Source of the DNA: Fen-1258 sp947085815
Lineage (GTDB): Bacteria > Bacteroidota > Ignavibacteria > Ignavibacteriales > Melioribacteraceae
NCBI GenBank assembly: GCA_947085815.1
Contig: CAMTXU010000032.1
Coordinates: 49,629-113,628, forward strand
Reading direction: 5' to 3'
DNA length: 64,000 bases
This document shows, one piece after another, positions 15,838-26,472 of this stretch. Under the pieces are notes generated by a model. The model was not told where the DNA came from. It saw only the letters and a program-made list of their open reading frames with translations, and made no database searches. Both the position numbers and the translations under genes were made by a program. Numbering within the stretch: the stretch's first letter is position 1; each line of letters opens with the position of its first letter.

Positions 15838-16914
15838 TTATTTATATCCTGCTTTCTCTAATTCCTTCAAAGACTTAAATGGAAAAGGAGGATTTAAATA
15901 TTCACCGAGAAATTTATAAATCTTAACACGGATTTCTTTTGCGAGTTTGGTATCGATGCGGTCAAAGCTATGCCCGCCGGGTGCATCCTTAAAAATTTCA
16001 TAGTCGAATTTTTTACCGGCTGCTTTCAACGCTGCAATCAGATGTTCAACTTCGAGTACGTAAACATCATCATCATTGGTGTTAGTATGAATAAGAAGAG
16101 GAGTTTTTAATTTTGCCACATGAGTAACCGGAGAACGTTTTCTGTATTCGTTTACATCTTGAGTAACTGTTTTTCCGATGTGATATTTTGCCGAAAATTC
16201 ATCTGCGTATGATTGTTCATGAGAACCCAAACGGAGAATCAAATCGCTGACGGGGACGCCTGCGAATGCAACTTTATAATCATCCGGATGTTGAAAGATA
16301 TCCATCAGCCCGATCAATCCGCCATGGCTCCAACCCACTACTCCAACTCTATCTTTATCAACGATATCATAATTTTCAATCATCCAATCGCGGGCAGCAT
16401 TATTGTCGTCAACTTCCAAACCGCCGTAATCAATTTTTTCGTAGAAACTTTTACCGTAACCTGTGCTTCCACGATATTCAGGCGCAACAACAATGTAGCC
16501 CTGTGCCATCATTTCACGAATTATGTGTGTGTAGTAAGTAGTGAAATCCGCGTGAACACCACCATGCGGTAGAACTATTAGAGGATATTTTTTGCTGCGG
16601 TCAATTTTGGTTGGAATAAAAACGTATGCCCAAAATTTAACCGGGTTGTTGGCGCCCATTGCGGTTGGATTGGGAATTTTTGCCGGCGGGGGACCAACAA
16701 TAAAAACTTTTTCGATATTAGCTACATCTCCTACTTTGTTGTACCATTGGATATCATCAATTGCTTTGGCGAGTTGATCAAGACGGTGATCGAGATCTTC
16801 AAATTTTTTGTCGATTACATCATTCGTGCTTTTTTCTTTTTCCTGAGCAATGGCTGAAAGAGAAGAAAGGATTACGGCGACAAAAATAAATGTAAATAGT
16901 TTCATCAATCTCAT
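15838..16914 (-). CDS. Secreted prolyl-oligopeptidase-like (S9) serine hydrolase
   Basis: A 358-residue alpha/beta hydrolase with a signal peptide (LFTFIFVAVILSSLSAIAQ). The oxyanion motif HGGVHADF is near 118. The nucleophile Ser196 is in GWSHGG, the acid among Asp281-283 (NTNDDDVYV), and the His is His315 in GGHSFDR. It matches the C-terminal catalytic domain of family S9 peptidases without the propeller; a short helical segment (about 25-60) follows the signal peptide. The substrate (peptide or ester) is unknown. It is a single gene. Confidence 0.8.
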   Translation of the reverse strand: MRLMKLFTFIFVAVILSSLSAIAQEKEKSTNDVIDKKFEDLDHRLDQLAKAIDDIQWYNKVGDVANIEKVFIVGPPPAKIPNPTAMGANNPVKFWAYVFIPTKIDRSKKYPLIVLPHGGVHADFTTYYTHIIREMMAQGYIVVAPEYRGSTGYGKSFYEKIDYGGLEVDDNNAARDWMIENYDIVDKDRVGVVGWSHGGLIGLMDIFQHPDDYKVAFAGVPVSDLILRLGSHEQSYADEFSAKYHIGKTVTQDVNEYRKRSPVTHVAKLKTPLLIHTNTNDDDVYVLEVEHLIAALKAAGKKFDYEIFKDAPGGHSFDRIDTKLAKEIRVKIYKFLGEYLNPPFPFKSLKELEKAGYK

Positions 16915-17033
16915 AAAACGTACCCTAAAAGTTTTGTTAATGATAAGTTAAATTACGGAGTAATACTTTTCTCTTCCAATTTATTTTTATTATCATTCCA
17001 CTTACATTTAATAGTTTAATAAACGAAAACACT

Positions 17034-19490
17034 ATGAGAGTATTAAAGTTTGGCGGATCGTCGGTTGGAACTCCCGAAAGAATAAAGAGCGTCATTGATA
17101 TTCTAAAAGAGTACCAAGCGGAAGGAAAAAAATACGCCGTAGTTTTCTCCGCGTTTCAAGGTGTGACAGATACACTAATTTTAATTAGCAATAAAGCCGT
17201 TGCACGAGACGAATCTTATCTGGATGATATACTTCATTTAGAAAAAATACATTATGCCGTAATTGATTATTTAATTTCCGAAAAATTTAAGGACTCAACA
17301 AGAAAAAATATTCATGAATTATTGGAAGAACTGAGAGAGATAGTGCACGGGGTCTATTTAGTTAAAGAGCTAACTCTGCGCAGTCTGGATTTTATCATGA
17401 GTTTCGGAGAAAGACTATCATGCAATATTATTACGGACGGAATGATCTGCAGAGGGTTGGAGTCGGAATACCTGGACAGCCGTTTGGTAATTAAAGCGGA
17501 TGAATCTTTCGGGAATGCCAAAGTTAAATTTGTTACTACCAATAAAAACATAGAAAATTATTTTTCGAAGAGGAGCAAAATTCAGGTTATCACCGGATTC
17601 ATCGCTTCAACTGAAAAAAATGAAACGGTCACATTGGGTAGAGGCGGTTCCGATTATACCGCATCAATATTTGGAGCTGCGTTGAATGTTGAGGAGATTG
17701 AAATATGGACTGACGTCGATGGAATTTTAACTGCCGATCCAAGAAAAGTTAAGGATGCATTTCCGCTACGCGCAGTTACTTACGAAGAGGCAATGGAGTT
17801 GTCGCACTTCGGGGCAAAAGTAATTCATCCTCCAACAATGAAGCCGGCGCTTGATAAAAAAATCAAAATAAGAATTAAAAATACATTCAACCCTCAGCAC
17901 AAAGGCACTTTAATTACACACCGAAATGATACAAGCCCATTCAACGTAAAAGGAATTTCTTCCATTGATGATATCACACTTCTTAGAATAACGGGGAGCG
18001 GAATGGTCGGCGTTGTAGGAATTGCGTCAAGAATTTTTGGCGCTTTGGCAAAAGAAAAGATAAATGTTATTCTAATAACGCAGGCTTCTTCAGAACACAG
18101 TGTTTGTCTGGCAATATTGCCGCAATACGGTGAGCAATCGAAAAATCTTATTGAAGAGGAATTCAAATGGGAAATTCGTGACGGTATGATAGATGAAGTT
18201 GCAGTTGAACCTGGGATGTCGATAATTGCGGTTGTTGGAGAAAATATGCGCCACACTCCCGGTATCTCCGGAAAAGTCTTTCAGTCGCTCGGTAAAAACG
18301 GAATTAATATAATTGCGATTGCACAAGGCTCCTCCGAGTTGAATATCTCTCTAGTTATACAAAAGGTATATTTGAAAAAAGCATTAAATGTTTTGCACAA
18401 CTCTCTTTTTTTATCTAAGCAAAAAACGTTGAACGTGTTTTTGATAGGACCCGGGAAAGTAGGAAGCGCTTTTATTCGATTACTCTTGGAAAGAAATAAT
18501 TATGTAACAGAATATCTTCATGCGAATATTAAAATTGTCGGATTACTCAACCGGCAGAAAATGGCATTTGATGAAAACGGCATTGACCTTAACAACTGGC
18601 AGCATCTTCTGAACAGTTCAAAGCATTTTTCAAACATAGAAAAATTTATTGAACACACAATAAAATTGAATTTACCAAACTCAATTGTTCTGGATTGTAC
18701 GGCAAACGATAGCGCGGTTAATCATTACGTTAATCTTTTGAATTCCAGCATTTCAATTGTAACTCCAAATAAAATAGCAAACACACAGAGTTACGAAAAG
18801 TTTATTGCATTGCGGAATGCCGCACGCAAGCATAATGTGCAATTCAGATATGGTACCAACGTAGGTTCCGCGCTTCCGTTTATAAGCACGCTGCAGGATT
18901 TAATTGCAAACGGAGATCAGGTAACAAAAATTGAAGGAGTCTTTTCGGGAACGCTAAGTTTCATTTTCAATAATCTGAAAGTAAGCGACAGCTTTTGTGA
19001 AGCTGTCAGGATTGCCAAAGAGAAAGGTTATACAGAGCCAGATCCGCGTGATGATCTAAAAGGATTGGACATGGCAAGAAAGTTATTGATCTTGATTAGA
19101 GAGTCGGGCTTCCCATTCGAGTTGCAAGATATTGAAATCGAAAAACTTATTTCGCCGGAGGCTGAGAATGCCACATCGGTGGACGAATTTTTTACTAATC
19201 TGAAGAACGACGATAAGCGAATCGTTGAGATGAAACGAAAAGCCGCTGAGAAAGGCTGCGTTCTTTGTTACATTGCAAAGTTTGAGAATGGAATTGCAAA
19301 ATTATCTATACAAGAAATTGACAGGAGCCATCCTTTCTTCAATCTAACTAATAACGAAAATATAGTTGCATTCACAACTAAAAACTATTGGAAGAATCCG
19401 TTGGCAATTCGAGGGCAAGGTGCGGGCGCCGATTTTACAGCCGTTGGAATTCTTTCCGACATCTTGAGAATATCAAATTATCTTGGATAA
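17034..19490 (+). CDS. thrA: Bifunctional aspartokinase / homoserine dehydrogenase
   Basis: An 818-residue fusion catalysing the first and third steps of threonine synthesis. The aspartokinase half (about 1-460) starts with KFGGSSVGTPERI and has TLGRGGSDYTA and two ACT regulatory domains (about 315-460), so feedback inhibition by threonine is likely. The dehydrogenase half (about 465-818) has GPGKVGSAF as its nucleotide-binding loop and a late GYTEPDPRDDLKGLDMARK motif. The order and length match Escherichia coli ThrA (820). First gene of a thrA-asd-thrB-thrC operon with gaps of 5 bp or overlaps. Confidence 0.97.
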   Translation: MRVLKFGGSSVGTPERIKSVIDILKEYQAEGKKYAVVFSAFQGVTDTLILISNKAVARDESYLDDILHLEKIHYAVIDYLISEKFKDSTRKNIHELLEELREIVHGVYLVKELTLRSLDFIMSFGERLSCNIITDGMICRGLESEYLDSRLVIKADESFGNAKVKFVTTNKNIENYFSKRSKIQVITGFIASTEKNETVTLGRGGSDYTASIFGAALNVEEIEIWTDVDGILTADPRKVKDAFPLRAVTYEEAMELSHFGAKVIHPPTMKPALDKKIKIRIKNTFNPQHKGTLITHRNDTSPFNVKGISSIDDITLLRITGSGMVGVVGIASRIFGALAKEKINVILITQASSEHSVCLAILPQYGEQSKNLIEEEFKWEIRDGMIDEVAVEPGMSIIAVVGENMRHTPGISGKVFQSLGKNGINIIAIAQGSSELNISLVIQKVYLKKALNVLHNSLFLSKQKTLNVFLIGPGKVGSAFIRLLLERNNYVTEYLHANIKIVGLLNRQKMAFDENGIDLNNWQHLLNSSKHFSNIEKFIEHTIKLNLPNSIVLDCTANDSAVNHYVNLLNSSISIVTPNKIANTQSYEKFIALRNAARKHNVQFRYGTNVGSALPFISTLQDLIANGDQVTKIEGVFSGTLSFIFNNLKVSDSFCEAVRIAKEKGYTEPDPRDDLKGLDMARKLLILIRESGFPFELQDIEIEKLISPEAENATSVDEFFTNLKNDDKRIVEMKRKAAEKGCVLCYIAKFENGIAKLSIQEIDRSHPFFNLTNNENIVAFTTKNYWKNPLAIRGQGAGADFTAVGILSDILRISNYLG

Positions 19491-19495
19491 ATGTT

Positions 19496-20548
19496 ATGGA
19501 CGAAAAAATAAAAGTCGGGATTCTTGGCGCAACCGGCAGCGTCGGGCAAAAATTTATTGAATTGCTTTCAAATCATCCCTGGTTTAAAGTTTGTGAATTG
19601 GCGGCATCAGATAAATCTGCAGGTAAAAAATATTCAGATGCGGTTAATTGGATTATGCAAACTCCCCTTCTTCCAGAATTAGAAAGAAAAACCGTGTTGA
19701 AATGTGTGCCAACATTCGAATCGAAAATTGTTTTCTCCGCTCTTGACGCAAGCGTTGCCGGAACGATAGAAGAACAATTTGCAAAAGCGGGATATCTTGT
19801 TATCTCCAACGCGCGCAATCACCGTTTTGGTGAAACCGTTCCATTGATTATTCCGGAAGTTAATGGCGAACATCTCGCGATGATCGAATATCAAAACTTC
19901 AGTCGCGGTGCAATTGTAACTAATCCTAATTGCTCAACCATAGGGCTGGCTATGGCTCTTAAGCCTCTGGCAGATTCTTTCGGAATTGAAGCTGTGAATG
20001 TTGTTACAATGCAGGCTGTTTCCGGCGGCGGGTATCCCGGCATTCCGAGCTTGGACATTCTTGATAATGTAATTCCGTTTATTGGCGGCGAAGAAGAAAA
20101 AATGGAACTCGAGCCGCTTAAAATTCTTGGTACTTTGGAAAACAGTAAAGTGAAATTTGCGGAAATGAAGATAAGCGCTCAATGTAACAGAGTAAGCGTT
20201 ATTGACGGACATACGGAATGCGTTCAAGTGAATCTGAGAAAGAAAACAACGAGCGGAGAGATCATAAAGGTATGGAATAATTTTGATGCTGATCCGCAAA
20301 GACTACAACTTCCTTCTGCTCCCAAAAGTCCGATCGTTTATTTAGATGGAGATAAATATCCTCAACCGCGAATGCATAAGAATTTAGGAAGCGGGATGTC
20401 CGTTTCAATTGGAAGGCTGCGCAAGTGTTCTTTGTTCGATTATAAATTTGTTATTCTTTCTCACAATACTGTTAGAGGCGCCGCGGGGGGAACCATTCTA
20501 ATAGCGGAACTAATGAAAGCTAAAGGTTATATGGATAAATATTTATGA
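19496..20548 (+). CDS. asd: Aspartate-semialdehyde dehydrogenase
   Basis: A 350-residue NADP-dependent enzyme making aspartate semialdehyde from aspartyl phosphate. The nucleotide loop is GATGSVGQKF (11-20). The catalytic Cys146 is in TNPNCSTIG, with QAVSGGGYPGIPS after it and the substrate-binding GHTECV later. Sequence style and length fit the archaeal/fungal subgroup rather than the classic enterobacterial form. The frame is open further upstream inside thrA; the chosen ATG is 6 bp after the thrA stop. Its end overlaps thrB by ATGA. Confidence 0.95.
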   Translation: MDEKIKVGILGATGSVGQKFIELLSNHPWFKVCELAASDKSAGKKYSDAVNWIMQTPLLPELERKTVLKCVPTFESKIVFSALDASVAGTIEEQFAKAGYLVISNARNHRFGETVPLIIPEVNGEHLAMIEYQNFSRGAIVTNPNCSTIGLAMALKPLADSFGIEAVNVVTMQAVSGGGYPGIPSLDILDNVIPFIGGEEEKMELEPLKILGTLENSKVKFAEMKISAQCNRVSVIDGHTECVQVNLRKKTTSGEIIKVWNNFDADPQRLQLPSAPKSPIVYLDGDKYPQPRMHKNLGSGMSVSIGRLRKCSLFDYKFVILSHNTVRGAAGGTILIAELMKAKGYMDKYL

Positions 20549-21480
20549 GCTCAAAAAACATTAAAGTGAGTGTCCCCGCTACTGTCTCAAATGTTGGACC
20601 CGGATTTGACATTATGGGTTTTGCAATCAATACACCTGTCGAAGAGATGGTTCTCCGCCTGACCGACAAACCGGGAATTGTTATAAAAAAAATTACCGGC
20701 GATAATAAACTTCTTCCCCTTGATGTCAAAAAAAATACAGCTACAGTGGCGTTAATTTATATGCTCTCAAAATTAAATATGAGAATTGGTGTTGAACTTG
20801 AAATCAGAAAAAAAATAATTTCCGGAAGCGGACTTGGATCGAGTGCCGCCAGCGCAGTTGCTGCACCTTTCGCATTAAATGAATTATTGGGCAGACCATT
20901 TACCAAACATGAGTTGATGGAGTTTTCACTTCTCGGTGAAGAGGTTGCATCCGGGTGCATACACGCGGATAATGTTGCACCCTGTTTGTTCGGCGGATTT
21001 GTTTTAATCAGAGGTTACAACCCGACGGATATTATTCAACTATCCTCTCCTAAAAATTTATTTTGTACAGTTCTTCATCCTCAATTCGAAATCAAAACTT
21101 CCGGGGCGAGAGGGTTAATAAAGAAAAAATTTCCTCTGAAGGATGTAATTACTCAAACGGGCAATGCAGCGGGATTAATTGCCGGACTAATGAAGAGCGA
21201 TTACGGTTTGATAAAGCGGTCTATGCATGATCTAATAGCAGAACCAGCACGCGCAACTTTAATTCCGGGCTTCTATGAGATAAAAGAATCTGCTATGAAC
21301 GCCGGTTCAATCGGTTGCAGCATATCAGGCTCGGGTCCCGCTATATTTGCGTTTAGTATCTCTCATGAAAAAGCTGTTAAAATTGGAAGAGCAATGAAAA
21401 GAGTATCTTCAAAATTTGTAAATAAAAACATCGTGTATGTTTCAGCGATTAATAATCTTGGACCACAAGTGATTGATTAG
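20545..21480 (+). CDS. thrB: Homoserine kinase (GHMP family)
   Basis: A 311-residue GHMP kinase, phosphorylating homoserine. N-terminal VSVPATVSNVGPGFD, the ATP-binding GSGLGSSAASAVA (about 92-104) and the C-terminal CSISGSGPAIFA motif are all present. Its ATG overlaps the asd stop, which indicates translational coupling in the threonine operon. Confidence 0.96.
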   Translation: MSSKNIKVSVPATVSNVGPGFDIMGFAINTPVEEMVLRLTDKPGIVIKKITGDNKLLPLDVKKNTATVALIYMLSKLNMRIGVELEIRKKIISGSGLGSSAASAVAAPFALNELLGRPFTKHELMEFSLLGEEVASGCIHADNVAPCLFGGFVLIRGYNPTDIIQLSSPKNLFCTVLHPQFEIKTSGARGLIKKKFPLKDVITQTGNAAGLIAGLMKSDYGLIKRSMHDLIAEPARATLIPGFYEIKESAMNAGSIGCSISGSGPAIFAFSISHEKAVKIGRAMKRVSSKFVNKNIVYVSAINNLGPQVID

Positions 21481-21481
21481 A

Positions 21482-22789
21482 ATGAAGTATTTCAGCACAC
21501 GCAATAATAATAACAGTGTAAGTTTTAGAACTGCCGTGATGGATGGTCTTGCTAAAGATGGTGGATTATTTATGCCCGAGGTGATTACTCCTTTAGAACC
21601 CTCACTGATCTCGGATATTGAAAAATATTCTTTTCAAGAAATTGGTTACACAATAGCGAAGAATTTTGTTGGCAATGAAATTCCCGGTAATGATCTGCTA
21701 GATATAATTGAAAGCGCAATTGATTTTCCCGCTCCGCTGGTTGAACTTTCCAATCAGTTATCAGTTCTGGAATTATTTCATGGACCGACTCTTGCATTCA
21801 AAGATTTCGGCGCAAGATTTATGGCAAGAACGATGGAGTATTTTAATAGGGGATCGGGTAAAGAACTTAATATTCTCGTAGCGACTTCCGGTGATACCGG
21901 CAGTGCTGTTGCGCATGGTTTCTATGACGTTGAGGGAATAAATGTTTACCTCTTCTATCCGAGCGGAAGAGTAAGCTTAATTCAAGAGCAACAGTTAACT
22001 ACATTAGATAAAAATATTACCGCCATTGAAATTGACGGGACATTTGATGACTGCCAGAGATTGGTTAAAAATGTATTTATAGATAGCAATTTAAACAAAA
22101 AATTAAATCTCAGCTCCGCCAATTCGATCAATATCGCGCGGCTGATTCCTCAATCTTTCTATTATCTAAATGCTTTTCGTCAAGTTAAGGATAAAACCAA
22201 ACCGATTGTTGTTTCCATACCTTCAGGAAATTTGGGAAATATAACCGCCGGGCTATTCGCAAAAAAGATGGGTGTTCCAATTGAAAAATTTATTGGCGCC
22301 ACAAATAGAAACGACATATTCACAGAATATTTAATTACTTCGCAATTCAATCCTCGGAAATCGGTTCAAACAATATCAAATGCTATGGATGTAGGCAACC
22401 CGAGCAACTTGGAAAGAATTATTGAACTTTATGATGGGGACATTAACAAAATCCGGAAGGAGATCTATTCAAAAAGTTTTTCCGATGAAGCAACAAAAGA
22501 AGGAATAGCAGAACTATTTGAAAAATATAATTATGTGATGGATCCTCACGGGGCAGTTGGTTATCAAGCGCTGAAATCTTATTTGAACTCTCATGAGATC
22601 GAAAACGTGAATGGAATAATTGTTGAAACAGCTCATCCGGCAAAATTCAAAGATGTTGTTGAGAAGACCATAAACGTAGAAGTGAAAATACCCCGGCGGC
22701 TTGCCGATTGTCTTAACAAAGAAAAACATTCATTTTTTTTCGATTCCAAATTCGAAACAGTGAAAGAGTTTCTGCTGAATAATCGCTGA
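21482..22789 (+). CDS. thrC: Threonine synthase
   Basis: A 435-residue PLP enzyme converting O-phosphohomoserine to threonine. The PLP lysine is in HGPTLAFKDFG (about residue 108), with SGDTGSAVAHGF and IPSGNLGNITAG as phosphate-binding loops. The ATG at 21482, just past the thrB stop, is preferred over an in-frame TTG at 21473 that overlaps thrB. Last gene of the threonine operon. Confidence 0.95.
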   Translation: MKYFSTRNNNNSVSFRTAVMDGLAKDGGLFMPEVITPLEPSLISDIEKYSFQEIGYTIAKNFVGNEIPGNDLLDIIESAIDFPAPLVELSNQLSVLELFHGPTLAFKDFGARFMARTMEYFNRGSGKELNILVATSGDTGSAVAHGFYDVEGINVYLFYPSGRVSLIQEQQLTTLDKNITAIEIDGTFDDCQRLVKNVFIDSNLNKKLNLSSANSINIARLIPQSFYYLNAFRQVKDKTKPIVVSIPSGNLGNITAGLFAKKMGVPIEKFIGATNRNDIFTEYLITSQFNPRKSVQTISNAMDVGNPSNLERIIELYDGDINKIRKEIYSKSFSDEATKEGIAELFEKYNYVMDPHGAVGYQALKSYLNSHEIENVNGIIVETAHPAKFKDVVEKTINVEVKIPRRLADCLNKEKHSFFFDSKFETVKEFLLNNR

Positions 22790-22897
22790 GAAAAAAAATA
22801 CTTCGAGCGACTCAAAATTTCTTCCCACGTACCATTGAATTAAGAATACATTTCAGATAAATTCTTTTCGGGATATCCATCATTCAGAGGAATTGAT

Positions 22898-25800
22898 ATG
22901 AAATTATTCATAAAAGCAGCAATTTTTTTATTAGGCTTCCTGTTCACTTACGTTGACGTTATTTCTCAAGTAGACACTTCTTTTTTCAATGGACTTGATT
23001 ACAGAACTATTGGTCCTTACCGGGGAGGAAGATCATGCGCAGTAAGCGGTGTTCTATCCAATCCAAATTTATTTTATTTCGGCGCAACCGGGGGCGGAGT
23101 TTGGAAAAGCGAAAATTCAGGAGCTACATGGAAAAATATTTCCGATAAATTTTTTGGCGGTTCAATTGGATCTATCGCCGTAAGCACCTGGGACCCAAAC
23201 GTAATTTACGTTGGGACTGGAGAAAAAACGGTCCGCGGAAATGTCTCAAGTGGAAACGGTATCTGGAAAAGTGAGGATGCCGGTAAGACATGGAAACAAA
23301 CGGGACTCGAAGACTCTCGTCATATAACTCGAATAGCAATCGATCCTAAAAATCCGGATCTAGTTTATGCATCATGTTTGGGTCATCTTTACGGACAGAA
23401 TTCAATGCGCGGTATTTTTCGCTCGAAGGATGGAGGGAAAAACTGGGAAAAAGTTTTATTCGTGAATAATGAGGTTGGCGCAATTGATTTGATGATGGAT
23501 CCGACAAATTCGCGAATACTTTTTGCTTCCATGTGGAGGGTTAAACGAACTCCTTACAGCCTCGAAAGCGGCGGTGAAGGTTCCTCTTTGTGGAAATCGA
23601 TTGACGGTGGAACCACATGGAAAAATGTCTCTTCAAATAAAGGAATGCCAAAAGGAACAATTGGAATTATCGGCGTTACAGTTTCTAAAGCCGATCCGAA
23701 AAGAATTTATGCAATAATCGAAGCCGAAGAAGGAGGAGTATTTCGTTCCGATGACGGCGGAGAAACTTGGATTAAAATAAATGAAGATAGAAATCTTCGG
23801 CAACGCGCATGGTATTATACACGAATCTATTCCGATCCGAAAGACAAAGATAAAGTTTACGTTCTTAACGTTGATTTTTGGCGCTCGAAGGATGGCGGAA
23901 AAAGTTTTGAAGGAATCAATACTCCTCATGGCGATCATCACGACTTGTGGATAAATCCGGATAATCCCGATGTGATGATAATTGGAGATGACGGCGGAGC
24001 TCAGGTTTCTGTTGATGGCGCAAAAAGTTGGAGTACATATTATAACCAGCCAACAGCTCAGTTTTATAGAGTTACCACGGATAATAATTTTCCATACAGA
24101 ATTTACGGCGCTCAACAGGATAACAGCACAGTCAGAATTTATCATAGGACTGAAGGCGGAAGTATTGGAGAGAGAGATTGGGAAGAAACCGCCGGAGCTG
24201 AGAGCGGATGGCTCGCTGTTGATCCTAATGATAACGACATTGTTTACGGAGGAAACTACGCCGGATTCATTGGAATGATTAATCATCGCACCAAAGAGAA
24301 CAGAACTGTTGATGTATGTCCAGATTCACCAATGGGACACGGTGCGAAAGATTGGAAATACCGCTTCCAATGGAATTTCCCGCTCCTCTTTTCCAAGCAC
24401 GATACGAACACATTGTATGCTGCAGGAAATATTTTATTCAAAACAACAAATGGGGGAGAGAGCTGGCAAGCAATAAGCTCAGATTTAACACGTAACGATA
24501 CAACCAAACTTGGCTCATCAGGCGGACCAATCACAAAAGACAATACCGGAGTAGAATACTACTGTACAATTTTTTCACTTGCAGAAAGTACACTCAAATC
24601 CGGAATAATCTGGGCAGGCTCTGATGATGGGTTAATTCATATTACTACAGATGGTGGAACTAACTGGAAAAACGTAACGCCACCTCTTACTTTGCTGCCA
24701 GAATGGTCGCAAATAAATTGTATCGAAGCGGATCCGTTTGTTGAAGGAGGTCTTTACGTTGCGGCTACGAGATATAAATTAGACGACTACAGACCATATT
24801 TGCTTAAGACAACAGATTTTGGAAAGTCCTGGAAAAAAATAATTAATGGTATTGATGAAAAACATTTTACTCGCGTGATCCGTTCAGATACTCAACGCCG
24901 TGGATTACTCTTTGCCGGAACGGAAGAGGGAATGTATATATCTTTTAACGACGGAGAGAATTGGCAATCGTTTCAGCAAAATCTTCCAATTGTTCCCATC
25001 ACGGATCTAACAGTCAAGAATGAAGATTTAATTGTTGCAACTCAAGGCAGGTCATTTTGGATGATTGACGATATTTCTCCTCTTAGACAAATAAATTCGG
25101 AGATAACGAAGAAAAAGTTTTGGATCTATCAGCCGAGGGAATCTTTTAGAATAGGCGGCAGCGGAAGAGGAGACGCTACAACTAGCGGAGTAAATTTACA
25201 GAGCGGCGTGATCTTGAACTTCTACTTTCAAGATATGCCGGATAGTAATTCTGTTGAATTAAAAATTTTTGACGGCAGTGGGAAAATTATTAAAACTTTC
25301 AAACCCAAAACCAAGGAACGCCTTCCGATAAGGAAGGGATTAAATAGAATGACCTGGAATATGCGTTACCCAGATACTGAAAAAGTTGAAGGAATGATTT
25401 TGTGGAGCGGCGGTGGAATGACCGGACCATTAGCCTTGCCGGGAGATTATAAGGCTGTGTTAATCCATAATAAAGACAGCGTCGAGGTTTCATTTACAAT
25501 CATGAAAGACCCACGCTCCTCTTCATCTTTATCGGAATTAAAATCTCAATTTGATTTTTTGATTTCTGTTGGTGAAAAACTGACTGAAACCCATAAAGGA
25601 ATAAAACAAATACGTAATATTCGAAAACAATTAAAGGATGTTGGAGATAGAATCAAAGATCAAAAGAATGTCGAGACAATTAAAAAATTAAGTGAGGAAA
25701 TTAATAAGAGAATTACGGCAGTGGAAGAGACTTTATATCAAACAAAAAATAAAAGTCCGCAGGACCCGTTGAATTTTCCGGTACGTTTGAACGATAAACT

Positions 25801-26011
25801 TTCATCACTCGGAAGTTCGGCGGCAAGCGGAGATTTTAAGCCGACAGATCAAGCAGTTGAATTGAAGAAAGAACTTTTTGCAAAAATTGATGCCGAATTA
25901 ATCAAGCTAAAGGAAATTGTGGGTAACGAAATTCCTAAATTCAATAAATTAGTTGCTGAGGCAAATGTACCCGCGGTGATTCTGCAAAAGGAAGAGTCGA
26001 AAACTAATTGA
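22898..26011 (+). CDS. Secreted BNR/VPS10-like beta-propeller protein
   Basis: A 1037-residue exported protein with a signal peptide (about 1-24). After YRTIGPYRGGRS it carries many BNR-type repeats with the Asp-box signature Ser-x-Asp-x-Gly-x-x-Trp (SEDAGKTWK, SKDGGKNWE, SIDGGTTWK, SDDGGETW, TTDGGTNWK). These build one or two propellers across about 40-720. A beta domain (about 740-860) and a helical charged C-terminus (about 870-1037, coiled-coil-like) follow. Such proteins are often annotated as glycosyl hydrolase or sortilin-like, but no catalytic residues can be assigned, so the function is unknown. Confidence 0.8.
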   Translation: MKLFIKAAIFLLGFLFTYVDVISQVDTSFFNGLDYRTIGPYRGGRSCAVSGVLSNPNLFYFGATGGGVWKSENSGATWKNISDKFFGGSIGSIAVSTWDPNVIYVGTGEKTVRGNVSSGNGIWKSEDAGKTWKQTGLEDSRHITRIAIDPKNPDLVYASCLGHLYGQNSMRGIFRSKDGGKNWEKVLFVNNEVGAIDLMMDPTNSRILFASMWRVKRTPYSLESGGEGSSLWKSIDGGTTWKNVSSNKGMPKGTIGIIGVTVSKADPKRIYAIIEAEEGGVFRSDDGGETWIKINEDRNLRQRAWYYTRIYSDPKDKDKVYVLNVDFWRSKDGGKSFEGINTPHGDHHDLWINPDNPDVMIIGDDGGAQVSVDGAKSWSTYYNQPTAQFYRVTTDNNFPYRIYGAQQDNSTVRIYHRTEGGSIGERDWEETAGAESGWLAVDPNDNDIVYGGNYAGFIGMINHRTKENRTVDVCPDSPMGHGAKDWKYRFQWNFPLLFSKHDTNTLYAAGNILFKTTNGGESWQAISSDLTRNDTTKLGSSGGPITKDNTGVEYYCTIFSLAESTLKSGIIWAGSDDGLIHITTDGGTNWKNVTPPLTLLPEWSQINCIEADPFVEGGLYVAATRYKLDDYRPYLLKTTDFGKSWKKIINGIDEKHFTRVIRSDTQRRGLLFAGTEEGMYISFNDGENWQSFQQNLPIVPITDLTVKNEDLIVATQGRSFWMIDDISPLRQINSEITKKKFWIYQPRESFRIGGSGRGDATTSGVNLQSGVILNFYFQDMPDSNSVELKIFDGSGKIIKTFKPKTKERLPIRKGLNRMTWNMRYPDTEKVEGMILWSGGGMTGPLALPGDYKAVLIHNKDSVEVSFTIMKDPRSSSSLSELKSQFDFLISVGEKLTETHKGIKQIRNIRKQLKDVGDRIKDQKNVETIKKLSEEINKRITAVEETLYQTKNKSPQDPLNFPVRLNDKLSSLGSSAASGDFKPTDQAVELKKELFAKIDAELIKLKEIVGNEIPKFNKLVAEANVPAVILQKEESKTN

Positions 26012-26087
26012 TGGATTAGTGAAGAGGAATTAAAGTAAGTTAGTTTATTAATACAATTATGTAATCCGGCACGAGTTAATAACTAAA

Positions 26088-26207
26088 GGGGACTTCTAAA
26101 AACAACAAAATGATCAGCGGAAATCTGTTTAATCTGCGTTTCTCAGCTTTCTATTAAATAAAAAATTAGTTTTGCCATAGGCATCACTATGTGATTAGAA
26201 GCCTCCT
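26088..26207. repeat. MITE-like element R2
   Basis: Ends AGGGGACTTCTAAAAAC and GTGATTAGAAGCCTCCT form an imperfect inverted repeat (about 12 of 16). The element is about 120 bp, like R1, with the same CTTCTAAAAA-style terminus. The interior has the ATCTG-rich text also hinted at inside R1. Confidence 0.4.
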
Positions 26208-26317
26208 AAAGATTAATTTTTTGTAACGAGGCAGAATTATTTGAGATAAGCTGCTTTCTGCTTGGCAGTCAGTTCGATTTGTCAACCTTAAATACTACTA
26301 CCACGTATAAACATGGC

Positions 26318-26472
26318 GGCTAACGTCTTGGCAAACAACGTCGCTGTTTTGCGAACTATCAAATGACAAATTCTCCGTGAGCAAAACGGTGGAACTGGCA
26401 CAACTGATTTTCTTACGAAGCTTCAAAATAGCCTCATCAAATGAGCAAGCGTCGTTGTTGGGCGTGTTATGC
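26318..26472 (-). other. Possible integron-type attC recombination site
   Basis: Read on the minus strand it starts GCATAAC and ends GTTAGCC, the inverted outer boxes expected of an attC. It has inner arms AACAACGACGC (26449-26459) and GCGACGTTGTT (26334-26344) pairing at 10 of 11, and further nested hairpins (GTTTTGC/GCAAAAC). It follows the stop of the M1-like peptidase by 22 bp in the same orientation, the layout of a gene cassette. The box sequences are not strict consensus and no integrase is in the window. Confidence 0.3.

Noticed and set aside
15692..15919. Open frame on the plus strand after the polymerase gene
   Set aside because: It runs through a dispersed GTCATTGC repeat and into the end of the opposing hydrolase gene; composition is not protein-like.
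23633..24286. A 217-codon frame antisense to the BNR-repeat gene
   Set aside because: It is produced by the repetitive composition of the sense gene; no start signal.
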